Of a stretch of DNA of 64,000 nt, positions 52,301 through 62,559 are shown one piece after another. The notes below the pieces were generated by a model, which did not search any database, had not been told where the DNA came from, and saw only the letters and a list, made by a program, of their open reading frames with translations. The position numbers were made by a program, and so were the translations under genes. Each line of letters opens with the position of its first letter. Within the stretch, counting starts at the first letter, position 1. Source of the DNA: Trichostrongylus colubriformis (taxonomy: Eukaryota > Nematoda > Chromadorea > Rhabditida > Trichostrongylidae); contig OZ022261.1 of the NCBI GenBank assembly GCA_963978905.1, positions 2,543,992 through 2,607,991 of the forward strand. The letters run 5' to 3'.

Positions 52301-55300
52301 CGTTGGAGCTAGGCGAAACCATTCTAAAAAATGCCTTCATGCCGCATAGAACGACTCCAATAGTTTGAGTGAATTAGGCAATAAAGAGATCGAGTGGAAC
52401 TACAACACACCGTTTGCTCCATGGCAGGGAGGACTCTATGAACGACTCATCTATCATCAGATCTATCAGGCTCTGCCTCTACAAGACAATAGGCCACTCA
52501 ATACTCTCCCGAAGAACTCACACGACCCTAATTGGATCGAAACTTTAATCAATACACTCCCACTCATGCAAGTGACTAATGAACGTATCATATTTATTTT
52601 CCACTGGACAAAGCTTTGGAAGACATAGAAGACCCAGAGTATCCCCCTCCTGCCGAGCTAGCTGTTTTACAGACCAAAAAATCCCTCTGCAATAGATGGA
52701 CAGAACTCGCCGAAGTGGAATTGATGCACTTGGTGACGTAATTGGAAAGCCCATGTCGACTACAAAATTACTTTTACTCGATGTTGCCGTTAAATGGAAA
52801 GCCTTCAGCATCACACTTACCAATAATGGGTCTTCAACTATACCTCTGCTCAATACTCAGTTCATCACTTATAGAAAAAGCGCAGCTCTTCGGCAAAATA
52901 ACTTCATTCCACCCCTGAGATGCACGAATTTCAGTAATGCAAAGATCCTAGCATGTGAAGTATTTGCAAATTGCACGTGTTGGCCTGCAGACGCAACACC
53001 TAGCTGCAAATGCAGAGACCTTCCAATAACCACATAGTTCAGTGATATTAAAAATCATTGCCTGCAACGTTCCCATCAATATCAATCCGACAGCATTCGC
53101 AGTCGAAAGCCTAGGAAGCGTCAAAGGTTGAGACACTAACAGAAGATACTATGTGCGCGGTCACTGTAGAAGTATAGGAGGGTGTTATAGTAGCGTAAAA
53201 AATAATGTGAGGCTCCGAAATTTTATTTCAAAAGACTCGAAAGATTCCACGGAATATTGCGAAAGATTTGACAAGCTCTTGGCAAGCTTTCGGTACCGAG
53301 GGCCATTTCTGCTCCACTCCCAGCAGTTCGGTGGGATAGGGTACGCGGCAACAATGAGTCCGTCGAATACATATCTGCTGACTCCTTTCATGAACTATAT
53401 ATAAAATAAAATATATTGCCTTATTTCAGGCTTGAAAAAGGCGCTAGGCGCAGAAAGCTTGCCAATATGCTCAAACTTCTTTCGTGATATTTTGTGAAAT
53501 TTTTTGATTCTTTTGAAATAAAGTTTTGGAGCCTCATATCGTTTTTCGCACATTTAGATTGGCATGAGGCTTGGGGACAGAACAATACTCAAGGTGTTGT
53601 AGCTGTTCCAGAAGGCAGTTCCGCCCAGGTATTCCGCAAATCGTCTCAAAACAGCGTTCGGGCCGATGTTGTCTTCGATTTTGCAGCCTTCTATACCTTG
53701 CAGTACCATTGGGATCGCTTCACTATTGTCTTTCAGTTTTTCTAAGGGCAATGGTGGGACTAGGCATCATCATCGCGCTTTCTTTTCTTTTATTGTTAAC
53801 GTGCAGTTCTAGGATTTTGGGGTGGATTGTTAACACTGCAATGAAGTTAATCAGTATCATAATCAAATTTTCCTTGAAAGGAATTGAGAAAATTGTGTGC
53901 ATTAGTACAGTAGGCTCCATAAACGGTCCTGATCAGGAAGTCCAGTAATCGCCAGATTCCCAAAATCCCTTATATATACATAGCCGTGCATAATACTCAA
54001 TAATTAGTGCTTTTCGCTCCAACATACTTCTTTTTTGGACTCCAGCATCATGCAAGGAGAGAGCTTCTACTTCAAGGATTTCCGCTTTCTCGCTGATATT
54101 CGACGAACCCCGATTCCATTAGTGCTAAATCGATCTGTGCTCGACATGGCAAGAGCTTCAGGAGCAAGCGAAAGAACTGAATAAATCCTTGCACCGATAT
54201 TTGATCGAAGCGGGTTTCGACGCCCACGCAAGAGAGGCTGTCTTACCCACCAATGGCTTTCTCAGGACAGCCATCGCCACAAAAGGTAGTCTCCTACGAC
54301 TCACTCAAAGTTTTGTGCCTCTTGAAGGATTTATCTCAGCTATGTCAGGCTCGCAAACTTTCGCAACAAGCTCGAGAAGAATAGGAGAGGGGGAAGGCGG
54401 GGGAAAGGGTCGCCCCAGACATCATCATAGTGAAAACCGACGAGACCATACGGAGAATTGTGGGCATTATTGCCGAGATCGAGTTCGACATGAGCGAGGC
54501 GAAGAATCCCTGCACAAAAGTAAATGTCGTCCTCTAACACGATCGGCTAGAGACGTAAACATGCCACTGAAATACTCAAACGAAGCGAAAAACTTTGAAA
54601 TGGCGCAAATGGGATTTTAAGCCTCGCGATCGCGATATGGAGATTGAAGCACAAGACAAACCTGAACTCTTCTTAAAACAGCAACCAGAGGAGCGACAAG
54701 AAGACTCAAACGCTCGAGAACTTTCCGATAATGACTATTTAAGTCAACTAATTCGCGAGAGCTCCGGAAAAAATGAAGAACATGACATCAATAGCCAAGA
54801 AGATTCACAAGACCAGCAAAAGCACTCAGTTAAAGATATCGGTAAAGACTTCGACGATTTGAAGCGTGGTTTACGACGTCTACTCCCTACTCGACGAATC
54901 AGAGAAAGCTCATCAGGCATCAAACCGTAAGGGTAAGATGCGTCTTCTGCTGAAGACGAGGTCTTCATTACTCCGATTCGTGCCCTGATTTTTTGACGGC
55001 GACCAGCGATACCGTTTCATCCGGCAAGACGGCAAATGTGTCTACTGTCCAAAGAGGTGAAATCCTTACGTAGAATGTCGTGAAAAAGGAAAGCCGTGCT
55101 GGTAATGCGGGATAGTAATAAACACAGTTTTGAAGTTCCTCATTCCAAGAGGGATGGGCACCATCGCTCATTATGTATAGTACCAAACTCGAAAGGAAGA
55201 ATGAGAGACGCTATCGAGGATTTAAGACAAGAGCTACTTGAAGCAAGAAGGTCGGACAATAGCAATCATTCCGCTTCGCGAGTGTCTTTGTATAGCCTTT

Positions 55301-58300
55301 TCTTGAAAATCGGGGGAATCTCTCAAAACATAACATCTGTGAAAATCATATTTTTTTTTGATTTTTGATATTTTTTTTAAAATTGTTCTTCTACGAGTGC
55401 CGTTTAAAAGAATGGAATTCCAGCGGTGGTCAGCCTTTCGCTCGAGCTTCGAGTAGCACGTGGACAATATTCGCCATCAATACCGCGTCAGGGCCACTGT
55501 CCGCTTGATCAGTAACGATTCTTTAGAATTCAATAAATATTTAACAAATTGCCTTTGCTCGAATTACTTCAAAACTAACACCGCGTGGCTACTCAAAAAG
55601 CATTTTGGCAAGTATTGTATATCCAATCTACAGTATCTCAGAACCTCACATCACATAGGCCCCGTTTTGAATGACCAGAACGGATTGCCATAAGAGGCGT
55701 GATTACCAATGAGTTAGAGCACTGTTTATATCATTTACCAACGCTCTTTGCCATGGCAAGGCCACAGACCTTTTCAGCCCTTCGGGTTTTAGGTGAACTG
55801 TTCTGCCAATAGGGTACTATGAGATGTGTTCTCATGCAGAAATAAAATATCTGGTTGTAAGGAAAGTTCTGTTCCGGTTTTTCGCGTTCACAAGATAAAT
55901 TCAAATATCAGAGCGCGTCAACATGAATCAGCTGTCATATTGTGCTCCTCGGATAGACGAATAGTTGCCCTTTCTAAATATATGATTTATTTGGAAAGCC
56001 ACAAAGTTTCCGAATTAGAGAAATTTTAAAGAGCTGCTAAAATGGCACTTTTTAGCTGACTTCACTTCACGAGTTCTTGTTTAGCCGAGTCCCAGCGAAG
56101 GTGATCACAAATGTGAGTACTGTCAGGGAAAGGGATAAAGCATTGAACTGAACATCCTTGGTTTTAGAGGTGCAGAAATGAGTACGAGATGCTCGAATTT
56201 TCAATAGATCAAATCGCTTTAACTAAAACGGCAGGAAGCGATGAGCGCCCATACTTGCAGGGAATGTCCAAAAGTACTGGCCCTTAGCACACGAACCTGG
56301 TTACCCACCTCAAGTAGACTTGATTTGGAAAAACCCAAAAAAAAAAGGTTGCCGCGGGACCCCTCGGAGCAGCTATGCGCAAGCGCAATTTCCACAAACC
56401 CTCTTCCAGCGGTTAAAGCACTTGCAGACTGAGGCCCTTACTCTTCCATCTTATTCACCAGATCTAGCGCTAACTAAGCCCCCTTTCCCAAACACCTGGA
56501 CAGCTTCTTCAGCAGCAGTATGTCCAGAAAGAATGGTGATTTGAAGTCGACTTTTTTTGATTTCGCACTGTATAAATCATCAGCCCTTCATCTAAATGAG
56601 ATACGCAGATATCCATGATATTGCCAATTGTGTATCGAATCAAGTGGTGCTTATTCTGTGAGAGAAGATGCAGTCTGAGCCGAGTTATGATCTTGCAAAG
56701 TTGAAATTGCAAAAACCGGCCAAAACTTTCCTTTCAACCTAAAGAACCTCTTCAGACTCGCATTAAGAATTGAGTTTACACAATCACAGCAAACATTGTA
56801 AATACATGTCGGGTTATCACATGGGCTGTGTCGCTTTTTCCAGATGGAAAGTTTTGTTGAAAATCACGAAAATGATTTTCGGGAGGGATTTACACGCTCT
56901 ACAAGGATACATGTTTACTTTCCAGATTCGTTCAAATTAGGGTTACATGCGGGCTGGCGAAGTCCAGTCGACAAAAATTCGCCCTGCCGGCAATTTAAAA
57001 TATGTCCATTTCCCGACGGCTGGCAGGGCGAGGCCTACGGAATTGGTTGAACGTGTGTCGATCTCTCTCACCCCGCCACACACTCTCACCCAAGTCTGTA
57101 GGCCACGCCCTGCCAGCCTTCGGGAACTGGACTGTACTATGTTTCGCTTTAGAAAAAATATCAGAAATGTGTCCTCCCCTCAGCCTCGCTCTCGCAATTG
57201 TTCCACCAACTGGTTCACAAGAAATGCTTAGTTCTCTCCGAAATTGACTTCCCCACAAGTACGCGGTTTGTTCAAATTAAAATCCTTCTGATTCTTTGTT
57301 CACGATTATTTTACGAATAATGGCCAAGAACTTTTCTGATTTCATGCTCCGCTCTACTTTTGACTGGATTGCATTCGAATTGAATTTTGAGTCCATATGA
57401 TGGGGGTCCTATCGATATTATTTAAAAATTGATTTTTCCGCAAAGTTTCAAAGGATTCTTCCAGTGATTCATCCCGTTCCTATCGACGACCTCATTCTAA
57501 TGTTTCGAGACTACTTTAGGGGACTGGTTCCAAAGTACACCAGATCTATTATAGATTTCAAAATTTGATGGAGGAGTCGAATTTCGGTGGAAGGACCAAA
57601 TTTATAAAATAAACATCGCGGCCGTCCAGACACCGAATAATGTAATATTCAGAAGAAGACAACGCTAAGTGCGGGTGACACAATTGACTAATTTTTCCTC
57701 AGTGTAATATATTTTTTAAATTAATTGATGGTTTGATCATTTTTTTTTTCGGGTGAGCCTCGCACTTCGCCGGTCAAAAAATCGTCCCATTCTGCAACGA
57801 AAAAGTATGTTAAATCATTCCGTGGAGTAAATAGAGCACGGAAATTTCTTCCGATTGTTTACAAGTGTTTAATGAAGCTACAATTTTGTAGGAAAAATTT
57901 CCATTTGAAAATAACTGTTTACGGAATGAAGACAGAATGAATACCTCGCTGAAAAATGAAACTAAAAGCACGTCAAAGAATTGTAGCTGACCTGACTAGA
58001 ATTATACATCGTCCCTGAACACATTGCTGATGACTCGTTGATAATTTTATCGTAAATAGAGTAGATTCTATGAAGTTTTTCCTATAAACATAATTTTATC
58101 ACTAGATGTCGTGTCAGGACCCAACAACATTTGCCGCTCCCAGCTCTTACGCAGCATCGTCGCATGCCGCGACGCTAATTTACTGTCCAACGGCATACAT
58201 CAATGTGGGTCGTGTAGTGGAGCAACTGCTTTTGTGAGGAGGAAATAAATACGAAAAAAAACTTTGAAAAAATAACTAACCTTCCGATTCTGCAACTCGT

Positions 58301-60550
58301 GATCTGCTTCTAGCCATATGAACATTATTGCGCCCATGGCAATGTAAGATAGCAAAAGAATATTTAACCCGACATGAGGTAGAAGAATTTTCAAAAGCTG
58401 TAAAAGCTACATATATTTGAACTAAAACTGAGTTTTTTCAAGAACATGAAAGACCTTTAACGCTTTCTTCCATGTTGGTACGAACACGGAGACATCTTCT
58501 TCGAGTGTGTCATCACCTTCTCTTCGGTACTCATCCCACTTTACACGACCAATATTCTCTGAAAAGAAAGGATAATATGGTTCGACAAAAGACCTCAATC
58601 AGTTCATGAAGCATTCAGAGCAAGAAGAAAATTGAAAAACAGTTTCCGTTACCTGCGCGAATCTTTTCAAAATTATTTCAGTTTAGTACTTGAACCTACC
58701 CCGCATTAATTCTGGAAGATAGCGGTCTGGCAAAGTAGAGACAAATGCAAGGTCACTGAACGGTAGACGTAGAGTGGGTTTTTGAACAACTTGGAATATG
58801 TGGCCAACCCCTAGTGAACCCATCTTGAAAGTGATACAACCACTATGGAATAGTGAATATACAACAGAATATATTGGCTGAAGATGTGCAGCGTGGGTGA
58901 ATTTCGGTTGAAATTTGAGCCTGACCATGATAGGGCACTTCCAGCTGGGAATGCGAATAATGAAACTCTGCTGTCAGGGACTTCAGAAAAATTTTGATTT
59001 AACGCGCAAAGAAAAAATGAATAAACAAGTGAATAAATACATGTTGCTTTCATTCTGAGACATCAGGCACCACTCTCCAAACTTTTGACGGGGAGTATGA
59101 ACTAAGAAGTGAAAAGTACAGAGCACTGGATTGTTCAAGTTGTTTCCATAGAAATATTGTATATATTGGAATAACGCATTTGAATGTATAATATAGTATC
59201 ATAAGAAAATTACATGCGGGGTGTAACGAAAATAAGATCAGTAAATAAAGCTCATCTTTATCCTATATAAAAATATTGAGTGTCTTTCAAGTTTTACCGT
59301 TCATATAGGCATTTGCGGAGCAATATGGAATTCTGACAGTTCAGCAGATAAAAAACTCGCTTTAGAGATTTGTTCATGTTAAATAAAGTTTCAAATGGTT
59401 TTAAAATGAAAAAAAAAATCAAATGATTCAAGTAGAATAGTAGAATAGTAGAATAATACGCCCTGCAATCTTGAAAGAATCTTTGGTTTTCGAAATGGCA
59501 GCAATTTTCGTGTTATTATGGTTTCAAATTTTTAGTAATTATCGTTTTTGCCACAGTATACGAAATGTTACAAAAATGCTAAGCGAGCAAAACGCGTAGC
59601 TTCGGATAGGATTCGAACTCGCATCTTATGTTTTGAGTACTGCCCCAGACCTCTTGCCATCAATTGCAGCTTTTCTGAATGACTTTAGCAGTTTTTAATG
59701 TTCCTTTGAAGTCTCCTTGATAGCTGCTCACACTCAAAACAAAATTCTTTTTGAAAGGGACTGCTGTTGTTATAATTCGTACTTTCAGGGACAATTAAAG
59801 TGCTCCACTTTCAAAACTCAGTGCAACTGCTAGCTAATACGCTCTATTTTGCACAAATGTTATTTCTCCTCTCGTCATCCAGCACGTCTGTCGTGGAGTT
59901 GTCCAAATAGAAGGATCAAGGTGACTCCCCATTTTTCACAACAACATCATGGACTCAGAGTACTCGCAATCTTCTACTAAGACGTTAACCACTTTTTTCG
60001 AGCTTTCGTGGTCGTGCACCCATACAGGTTTCCCTTGACGTGGTAATTTTTCAAATGGTTTGATTTGGTTTTGAATAACGTGGAATTTCGCTCATTCCCT
60101 CACACACTCATCACGGAGGATATTTTTCTTTGAAGTTTCTAAAAATACGCTGTTGTTCCTTTTTAAGGGGTCATCCGCTAATGGAGGATTATACACAAAA
60201 TGAGTAGGTGATGTTTTCTCTTGAAAAGTATCAACAATGAAATAATGAAAAGCATGTCATTCATAGCTGCACGCTCTCAACTCACCCACATCGGATCTGG
60301 CAGTATTATGCCGAGATAGTCGACTTGGAGTACTAGGCGGTCCACTAGGTGGCCTTGATGGCGGCCGTGACGGAGGTTTTCGATAATAATAAAGTGGAGG
60401 CGGAAAAAATAGCTGTTCAGGAACGTGTGAGGAGCTTGCTACAGGTTGTACTACAACAGTACTAGATTTTCTATGTGTACTAGGTTGACTACTATACAGG
60501 TTATGAAGAGTGAGGCGACGGAACGAGTGAGCACCCGCGGTGGTTGCCAT
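37316..60550 (-). CDS. TWiK-family two-pore-domain potassium channel, 13 exons, one frame break
   Basis: Exons: 60550-60286, 58810-58700, 58558-58455, 58397-58281, 51653-51538, 51245-51193, 50270-50141, 47566-47461, 44225-44074, 43371-43280, 40970-40774, 40696-40561 and 37420-37316. All junctions keep phase except that 43371-43280 is one base too long. With that base ignored the product is 560 residues. The order is a Pro/Ser-rich cytoplasmic N-terminus, M1 (GLNILLLSYIAMGAIMFIWL), an extracellular loop, pore 1 (TVITSTGYDHVTP), M2 (VFFGLIGIPLMFITAADIG), a loop, M3 (SYFALIIGYCCIGSFLF), pore 2 (ITTIG then the break), M4 (VVVYVIIGLAVITASLDL) and a conserved nematode C-tail with KDRITLEDLKRFLEVQ. 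K2P channels set background K+ conductance in nerve and muscle membranes. The exon 2 acceptor (58811) is chosen by phase only. I cannot assign a specific twk number. Confidence 0.88.
38206..39783 (+). mobile_element. Decayed Tc1-like transposon with inner and outer repeats
   Basis: TA at 38204-38205 and 39784-39785 flanks ends that share CAGTGC and TTTCATAATTATAAGGTCAC in inverse. The same motif recurs about 173 bp inside each end (38388 and 39582), an IR/DR layout. Inside on + is a broken transposase: a helix-turn-helix start (SEREAQIWDFRGAGLSLRAI, from 38456), then scattered remnants (GNAIVHVGHST, DNMWSWPQLY, NNRQW) across three frames with stops. It sits antisense in the last intron of the K2P channel. 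Confidence 0.85.
40163..40332. mobile_element. Harbinger-like MITE, family A copy 6
   Basis: GGCCGTGTTCATACTTGCGC and GCAAAGTATGAACGCGGCC are inverted ends, with TAA before and CAA after. Located in the last intron of the channel gene. Confidence 0.8.
41023..41390. mobile_element. Harbinger-like MITE, family A copy 7 (long, 368 bp)
   Basis: GGCCGCTTTCATACTGCGGC and CGCAAAGTATAAAAGCGGTC are inverted ends, TTA follows. The interior pairs again (ACGTCGACGGTGGCAAAATC with GATTTTGCCGCCATCGACG), so it is a longer family member. Confidence 0.75.
42025..42228 (+). repeat. Dispersed repeat family E, split by a mariner
   Basis: TTCCACTTCAGAAGAGG through TCATCACGAT and CTAGTGATGCAGAGGG matches 62570-62790. 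The unit resumes after the mariner at 43128-43265 (TTTCTCTACTTCTGCACTGC to CCCCTCCCGGTGTC), matching 62800-62915. Confidence 0.75.
42231..43125 (-). mobile_element. Mariner element, internally shortened (895 bp)
   Basis: Perfect TA duplications (42229-42230, 43126-43127) flank inverted ends GGTTGATTCATAATAAATCG. A full mariner is about 1.3 kb, so about 400 bp are missing. The element is nested in a family E repeat inside a channel-gene intron. Confidence 0.92.
42306..42960 (-). pseudogene. Mariner transposase remnant
   Basis: The ATG at 42960 opens MPHDFKRSRDHIRN and about 47 codons of the DNA-binding part, then a stop. A second frame has GDYSIEDENRGWW. The C-terminal third (42306-42659) keeps the family hallmark YSPDLAPSDFHLF and ends with KDGVYFK. 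Mariner transposases are about 345 residues with a D,D34D centre; here the middle is deleted and frames are shifted, so it cannot be active. Confidence 0.9.
43280..43371 (-). CDS. Pore 2 exon of the K2P channel, frameshifted
   Basis: After the TTTTTTCAG acceptor the frame reads WSFIHGLFFSFNTITTIG, a normal second pore helix. A GGG run then places a one-base surplus: as written the frame gives TWKYLCEE, while one base fewer gives the expected L-G-N-I-Y filter and leads in phase into the M4 exon at 40970. The exon is 92 nt where 91 fits both neighbours. This is either a homopolymer sequencing error or a genuine inactivating insertion. Confidence 0.8.
43575..43885 (+). repeat. Dispersed repeat family F, copy 2
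   Basis: It matches 1697-2000 (GGGATTCGCCGCGCATTCC, AATGCGATTTGGCC, CACCACCTCCGCCCT and an A-rich end). Confidence 0.6.
44576..44924. mobile_element. Inverted-repeat element, family D copy 1
   Basis: GGGTGTGTGTAGCCTTATGT at the left and ACATAAGGCTGCACACCCC at the right are inverted. The interior includes CGACCGCGGCATATCGTG, shared with 61320-61638. Confidence 0.7.
45265..45475. repeat. Family G copy with poly-G start
   Basis: A G-run (45268-45287) leads into CACCCACGTCAAAGCTTC, inverted later as GAAAGGAGCTTCGACGTCG. The arrangement matches 9690-9940. Confidence 0.6.
48070..48934 (-). mobile_element. Second mariner, internally shortened (865 bp)
   Basis: TA (48068-48069, 48935-48936) flanks GGTTGTCCCGAAAGTTCCGG and its near inverse. 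It differs in sequence from the mariner at 42231, so this is a separate family. It lies in the channel intron between exons 47566 and 50141. Confidence 0.92.
48187..48778 (-). pseudogene. Mariner transposase remnant with stop in the catalytic motif
   Basis: Frame 48778-48383 gives MDETSLRALYLYEFCRGSSI and the helix-turn-helix WFTRFRSGDIALKDQQRSGR. Another frame has the second DNA-binding half. The C-terminal part reads SPDLAPSDYHLF preceded by TAA where TAT (Tyr) is expected, then runs to DGIGKLPDR and a stop near 48187. The D,D34D core is largely deleted. Confidence 0.9.
49840..49905. repeat. Poly-G tract plus hairpin
   Basis: A run of about 14 G at 49848-49861 precedes GGTGTCG and CGACACC arms around TACCTGAGCGGTA. 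There is no gene on either side. Confidence 0.5.
50141..51245 (-). CDS. Pore 1 exons of the K2P channel with GYD filter
   Basis: Exon 51245-51193 encodes WSFAAAVLYALTVITST. Its last base plus exon 50270-50141 continue GYDHVTPTTDPGR and the M2 helix. The upstream exon ends in CG, completed by A after the TTTAG acceptor to give Arg. Aligned to the K2P consensus T-x-G-Y-G, the third filter position is Asp instead of Gly. This is directly seen and lies within a single continuous exon, so it is not a splice-prediction artefact. The intron between these exons (50271-51192) holds a 209-bp inverted-repeat element and a hairpin. Confidence 0.85.
50375..50583. mobile_element. 209-bp inverted-repeat element in a channel intron
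   Basis: GTGCC ends pair over about 85 bp with gaps (CAGAAAATTCGCGT against ACGAAATTTCTG; GCCACGGGCGCCGTCC against GGCGCCCGTGG). It lies between the two pore 1 exons. Confidence 0.7.
50917..50986. repeat. Hairpin in a channel intron
   Basis: TAGTTGGGTCC and GATTACACGG are inverted as CCGTGTAATC and GGACCCAACTA. It is nested in a weaker inverted repeat of about 50890-51030. Confidence 0.75.
51321..51494. mobile_element. Harbinger-like MITE, family A copy 8
   Basis: GGCCGCGTTCATACTCTGC and GAGTAAGAACGCGGC are inverted ends with TAA on both sides (51318-51320, 51495-51497). It is 44 bp from the donor side of channel exon 51653-51538. Confidence 0.85.
51985..52640 (+). pseudogene. BEL/Pao-type retrotransposon integrase fragment
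   Basis: In pieces and over two frames it shows the integrase order of BEL/Pao elements: PFQHDGLDYIGP (first catalytic Asp), a stretch MTTRAFLNMLCRFFVRHGIP, then VTSTNAP where SDN is usual, and PFAPWQGGLYERLI with the catalytic Glu. The second Asp is lost and frames are broken, so it is inactive. It sits antisense in the long channel intron 51654-58280. Reverse transcriptase and protease are not present. Confidence 0.8.
52690..53150 (+). pseudogene. Env-like fragment of the retroelement (phlebovirus G2-like)
   Basis: An open stretch of about 113 codons downstream of the integrase contains a Cys-rich segment, NCTCWPADATPSCKC. That resembles the glycoprotein-like third gene known in nematode BEL elements, which is related to phlebovirus Gc. 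It lacks the beginning of such a protein and is cut by an inserted MITE near 53190. It is a broken relic with no intact entry protein. Confidence 0.55.
53190..53550. mobile_element. Inverted-repeat element inside the env-like relic
   Basis: GTGAGGCTCCGAAATTTTAT followed by TTCAAAAGACTC at the left is inverted as TCTTTTGAAATAAAG and TTTGGAGCCTCAT at the right. A similar single end occurs at about 607-645. Confidence 0.7.
53750..53950 (+). pseudogene. Membrane-anchor end of the env-like relic
   Basis: After the inserted element a frame encodes a hydrophobic span (MVGLGIIIALSFLLLLTC) followed by a basic, amphipathic tail. That suits the C-terminal anchor of an env-like protein. The link to 52690-53150 is inferred from order and strand. 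Confidence 0.45.
54135..55300 (+). pseudogene. Gag-like coiled-coil and Cys-rich relic
   Basis: One frame gives QELQEQAKELNKSLHRYLIE, a helical start, then stops. Further on come an acidic Gln/Glu/Ser-rich stretch (54630-54930) with DFDDLKRGLRRLLPTRR, and a Cys cluster GKCVYCP with GKPCWYCG near 55030-55110 that looks like a degenerate zinc knuckle. It could be a gag from a second element or a companion ORF of the BEL relic. Frames are broken. Confidence 0.35.
57003..57134. mobile_element. TA-inserting MITE, family C copy 4
   Basis: TGTCCATTTCCCGACGG and AACTGGACTG ends flank a core nearly identical to copy C1 (CTGGCAGGGCGAGGCCTACG). TA is present at both sides. The first two bases of the left end are altered. 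Confidence 0.75.
57250..58180. other. Channel intron without recognised features
   Basis: AT-rich intron sequence; no exon, repeat end or RNA gene seen. Confidence 0.4.
59598..59663 (-). other. tRNA-like sequence (degenerate)
   Basis: The minus strand reads TGGCAAGAGGTCTGGGG (box A-like), and GAGTTCGAATCC (box B) about 35 bp later. The T stem does not pair, so it is a tRNA pseudogene or SINE head in the first channel intron rather than a working tRNA. Confidence 0.35.
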
Positions 60551-61319
60551 CTAGTGACAAGATGTTACACTAACGTGTCAGGCAGCACTCAAATAGTACA
60601 CAATGCAAAGTGACGCAGACACAAATAAGCAGCCGAGTATCATCAGCTGGGAGAAGCAGCCAGATGTGAAACGCAAAATTACTTAATTACTGTGTTGCTA
60701 ATACCGAAAAAATTGTGCGGTTCTGATAAGCACGAAGCGGACAGCCGATCGTATTGCCATGTATTTCCGCGTACGTGAGGTCGCTTAAACACTAATTAAC
60801 TGGAAAGCATATGTACATCTGCATTCGAATGTGTAGAAAAGTTTTAGAGCACCGCTGCGATTTTTTTCGGGGAAAAGTTTGCTAAAAGTGATACCAAAGT
60901 GGTATCACGCACTAGGACTTCTCGTTCGAGACTCAGCACGTGCGTCTGCCTCTACTCTTTGATTCGTCTGTCTGAGTACCCCTACGGCCGTGGACCAGTG
61001 AGGACACATGTGGATTTTAACCACGTGTGCGCTGAATGGCCAGCATGGCTCCATATGGCTCTACAAAGTAACGATGAGACTGCCAGTATGTGGACTCGCT
61101 GTGAAAGGTAGCCTCTCCGCAGTGGAGTAATCACACGGGAGTAACAAAGGCTCCCTTCAGCAGAGACTGCATATGAGGTGAGAGAGTTGAAATGGCAGCG
61201 AATGGTCAGAGATTTCTACAGGATTTACAATTCTATTCAATTCGCACAACCAACGCGAAATTGAAGCGAGATGTAGTGCCGTTCGCAGTCTCTAAGATGA
61301 TCTTGGTATCATGGCAACT

Positions 61320-61638
61320 GGGTGTGTACACTTACAACGGATTTTCGCGCGGCCACGGATTTCTTCACGTGTGATTGCGTACATAGCGACATTCCCTTTG
61401 GGTTTTACGCCCGCATTGATTATTGCTTAATTAGAATTGTTATCATGTAATGCTATCGTTTTTATTACTTTTTATGTTACTATTTTGTCTTTTTAGGGAA
61501 TAAACAGCTAATTCTAAAAGGACCTCCATGGTAACAGATCCTTCCGTCCTGAACGGAATTCCAATCGACCGCGGCAAGTTGTGCTGGTGGCGCCGCCCGA
61601 CGTTGCAAAGCGAAAATTTGACATAAGTGTACACACCC
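61320..61638. mobile_element. Inverted-repeat element, family D copy 2
   Basis: GGGTGTGTACACTTACAACG and ACATAAGTGTACACACCC are inverted ends. TTTCTTCACGTGTGATTGCG and CGACCGCGGCAAGTTGTG are shared with 44576-44924. Confidence 0.75.
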
Positions 61639-61904
61639 ATGCTAAATCGCAGCCTATATTTGAACAACACCATGACAATTCTTTGAGAGATGCTTGAAAG
61701 CACCGCCTAGGGTTAGGAGAAAGTAACAGCTGGGAAGACATTCTCCGAAAATGTGAAAAAGTGATAGCTGAGAGGACCTTTTCCGAAAACAAGCAATCCA
61801 CTCTAGGGACTAGATCGCCTGTGTTTCAATTCGCACTTTCGCAGGTGCCTGACTTGAACCCTCGCCGTCTGCATATACCACACAGCTGCTAGTGACACAG
61901 AGGA

Positions 61905-62060
61905 GGCGAAAGGTAAAGAGTGAGAACATGGGGCTTTCGAGACCCTACTCATCGATTCGCCGTTTCATTTTATTATTTCCCTACTGCTACACTTCTGAGC
62001 ACTCTCACGTTCATATTCCACAATCTACCGAATTCACCCCTTCCGGTGTCTGTAAGGGTA
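61905..62060 (+). repeat. Dispersed repeat family E, 3' part
   Basis: TCTGAGCACTCTCACGTTCA, ATTCCACAATCTACCGAATT and CACCCCTTCCGGTGTC follow the 3' half of family E as at 43190-43265. Confidence 0.6.
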
Positions 62061-62559
62061 CACCTACTCAAATGGGCAATGGCTAATCGCGCCAGATTCA
62101 GGCTCCCTCAGGTAGTCTTAGGCAAAGCGTACACTTTAAATTCTGTATTACCCACATCCCTCAGATTTTCAGCATACAATCCCTATCCAGGTCAGACTTC
62201 TAATGAGTTCTGGGTTAAAGTGGGGTTTTTCATTGCAAATGTGTATCGCTAGGGTAGCTCGCCCACGCCGATTTCACATCTGCTATTAGAATCTACCAAC
62301 GATTTTTTTTGAGTAGAACCTGAATAGTTGGTTGACATTTCACCTTTGGGACATGTATCTGATAGAACCTGAATATGACATTTCACCTTCGGGACATGTA
62401 TCTGAATCGAAATTCTAATGATCGGTTGACCTTATAAAATACGTAGCTCTAGGTAGTCAGTTGTAGTCGCCAGCACCACTTTGCAGCGGTGCTTATACAT
62501 ATAGACGCTTCTAGGCCCTCAAAAGCACCTCTTGTGGAAAGGAAAAAATGAGGATGTGA

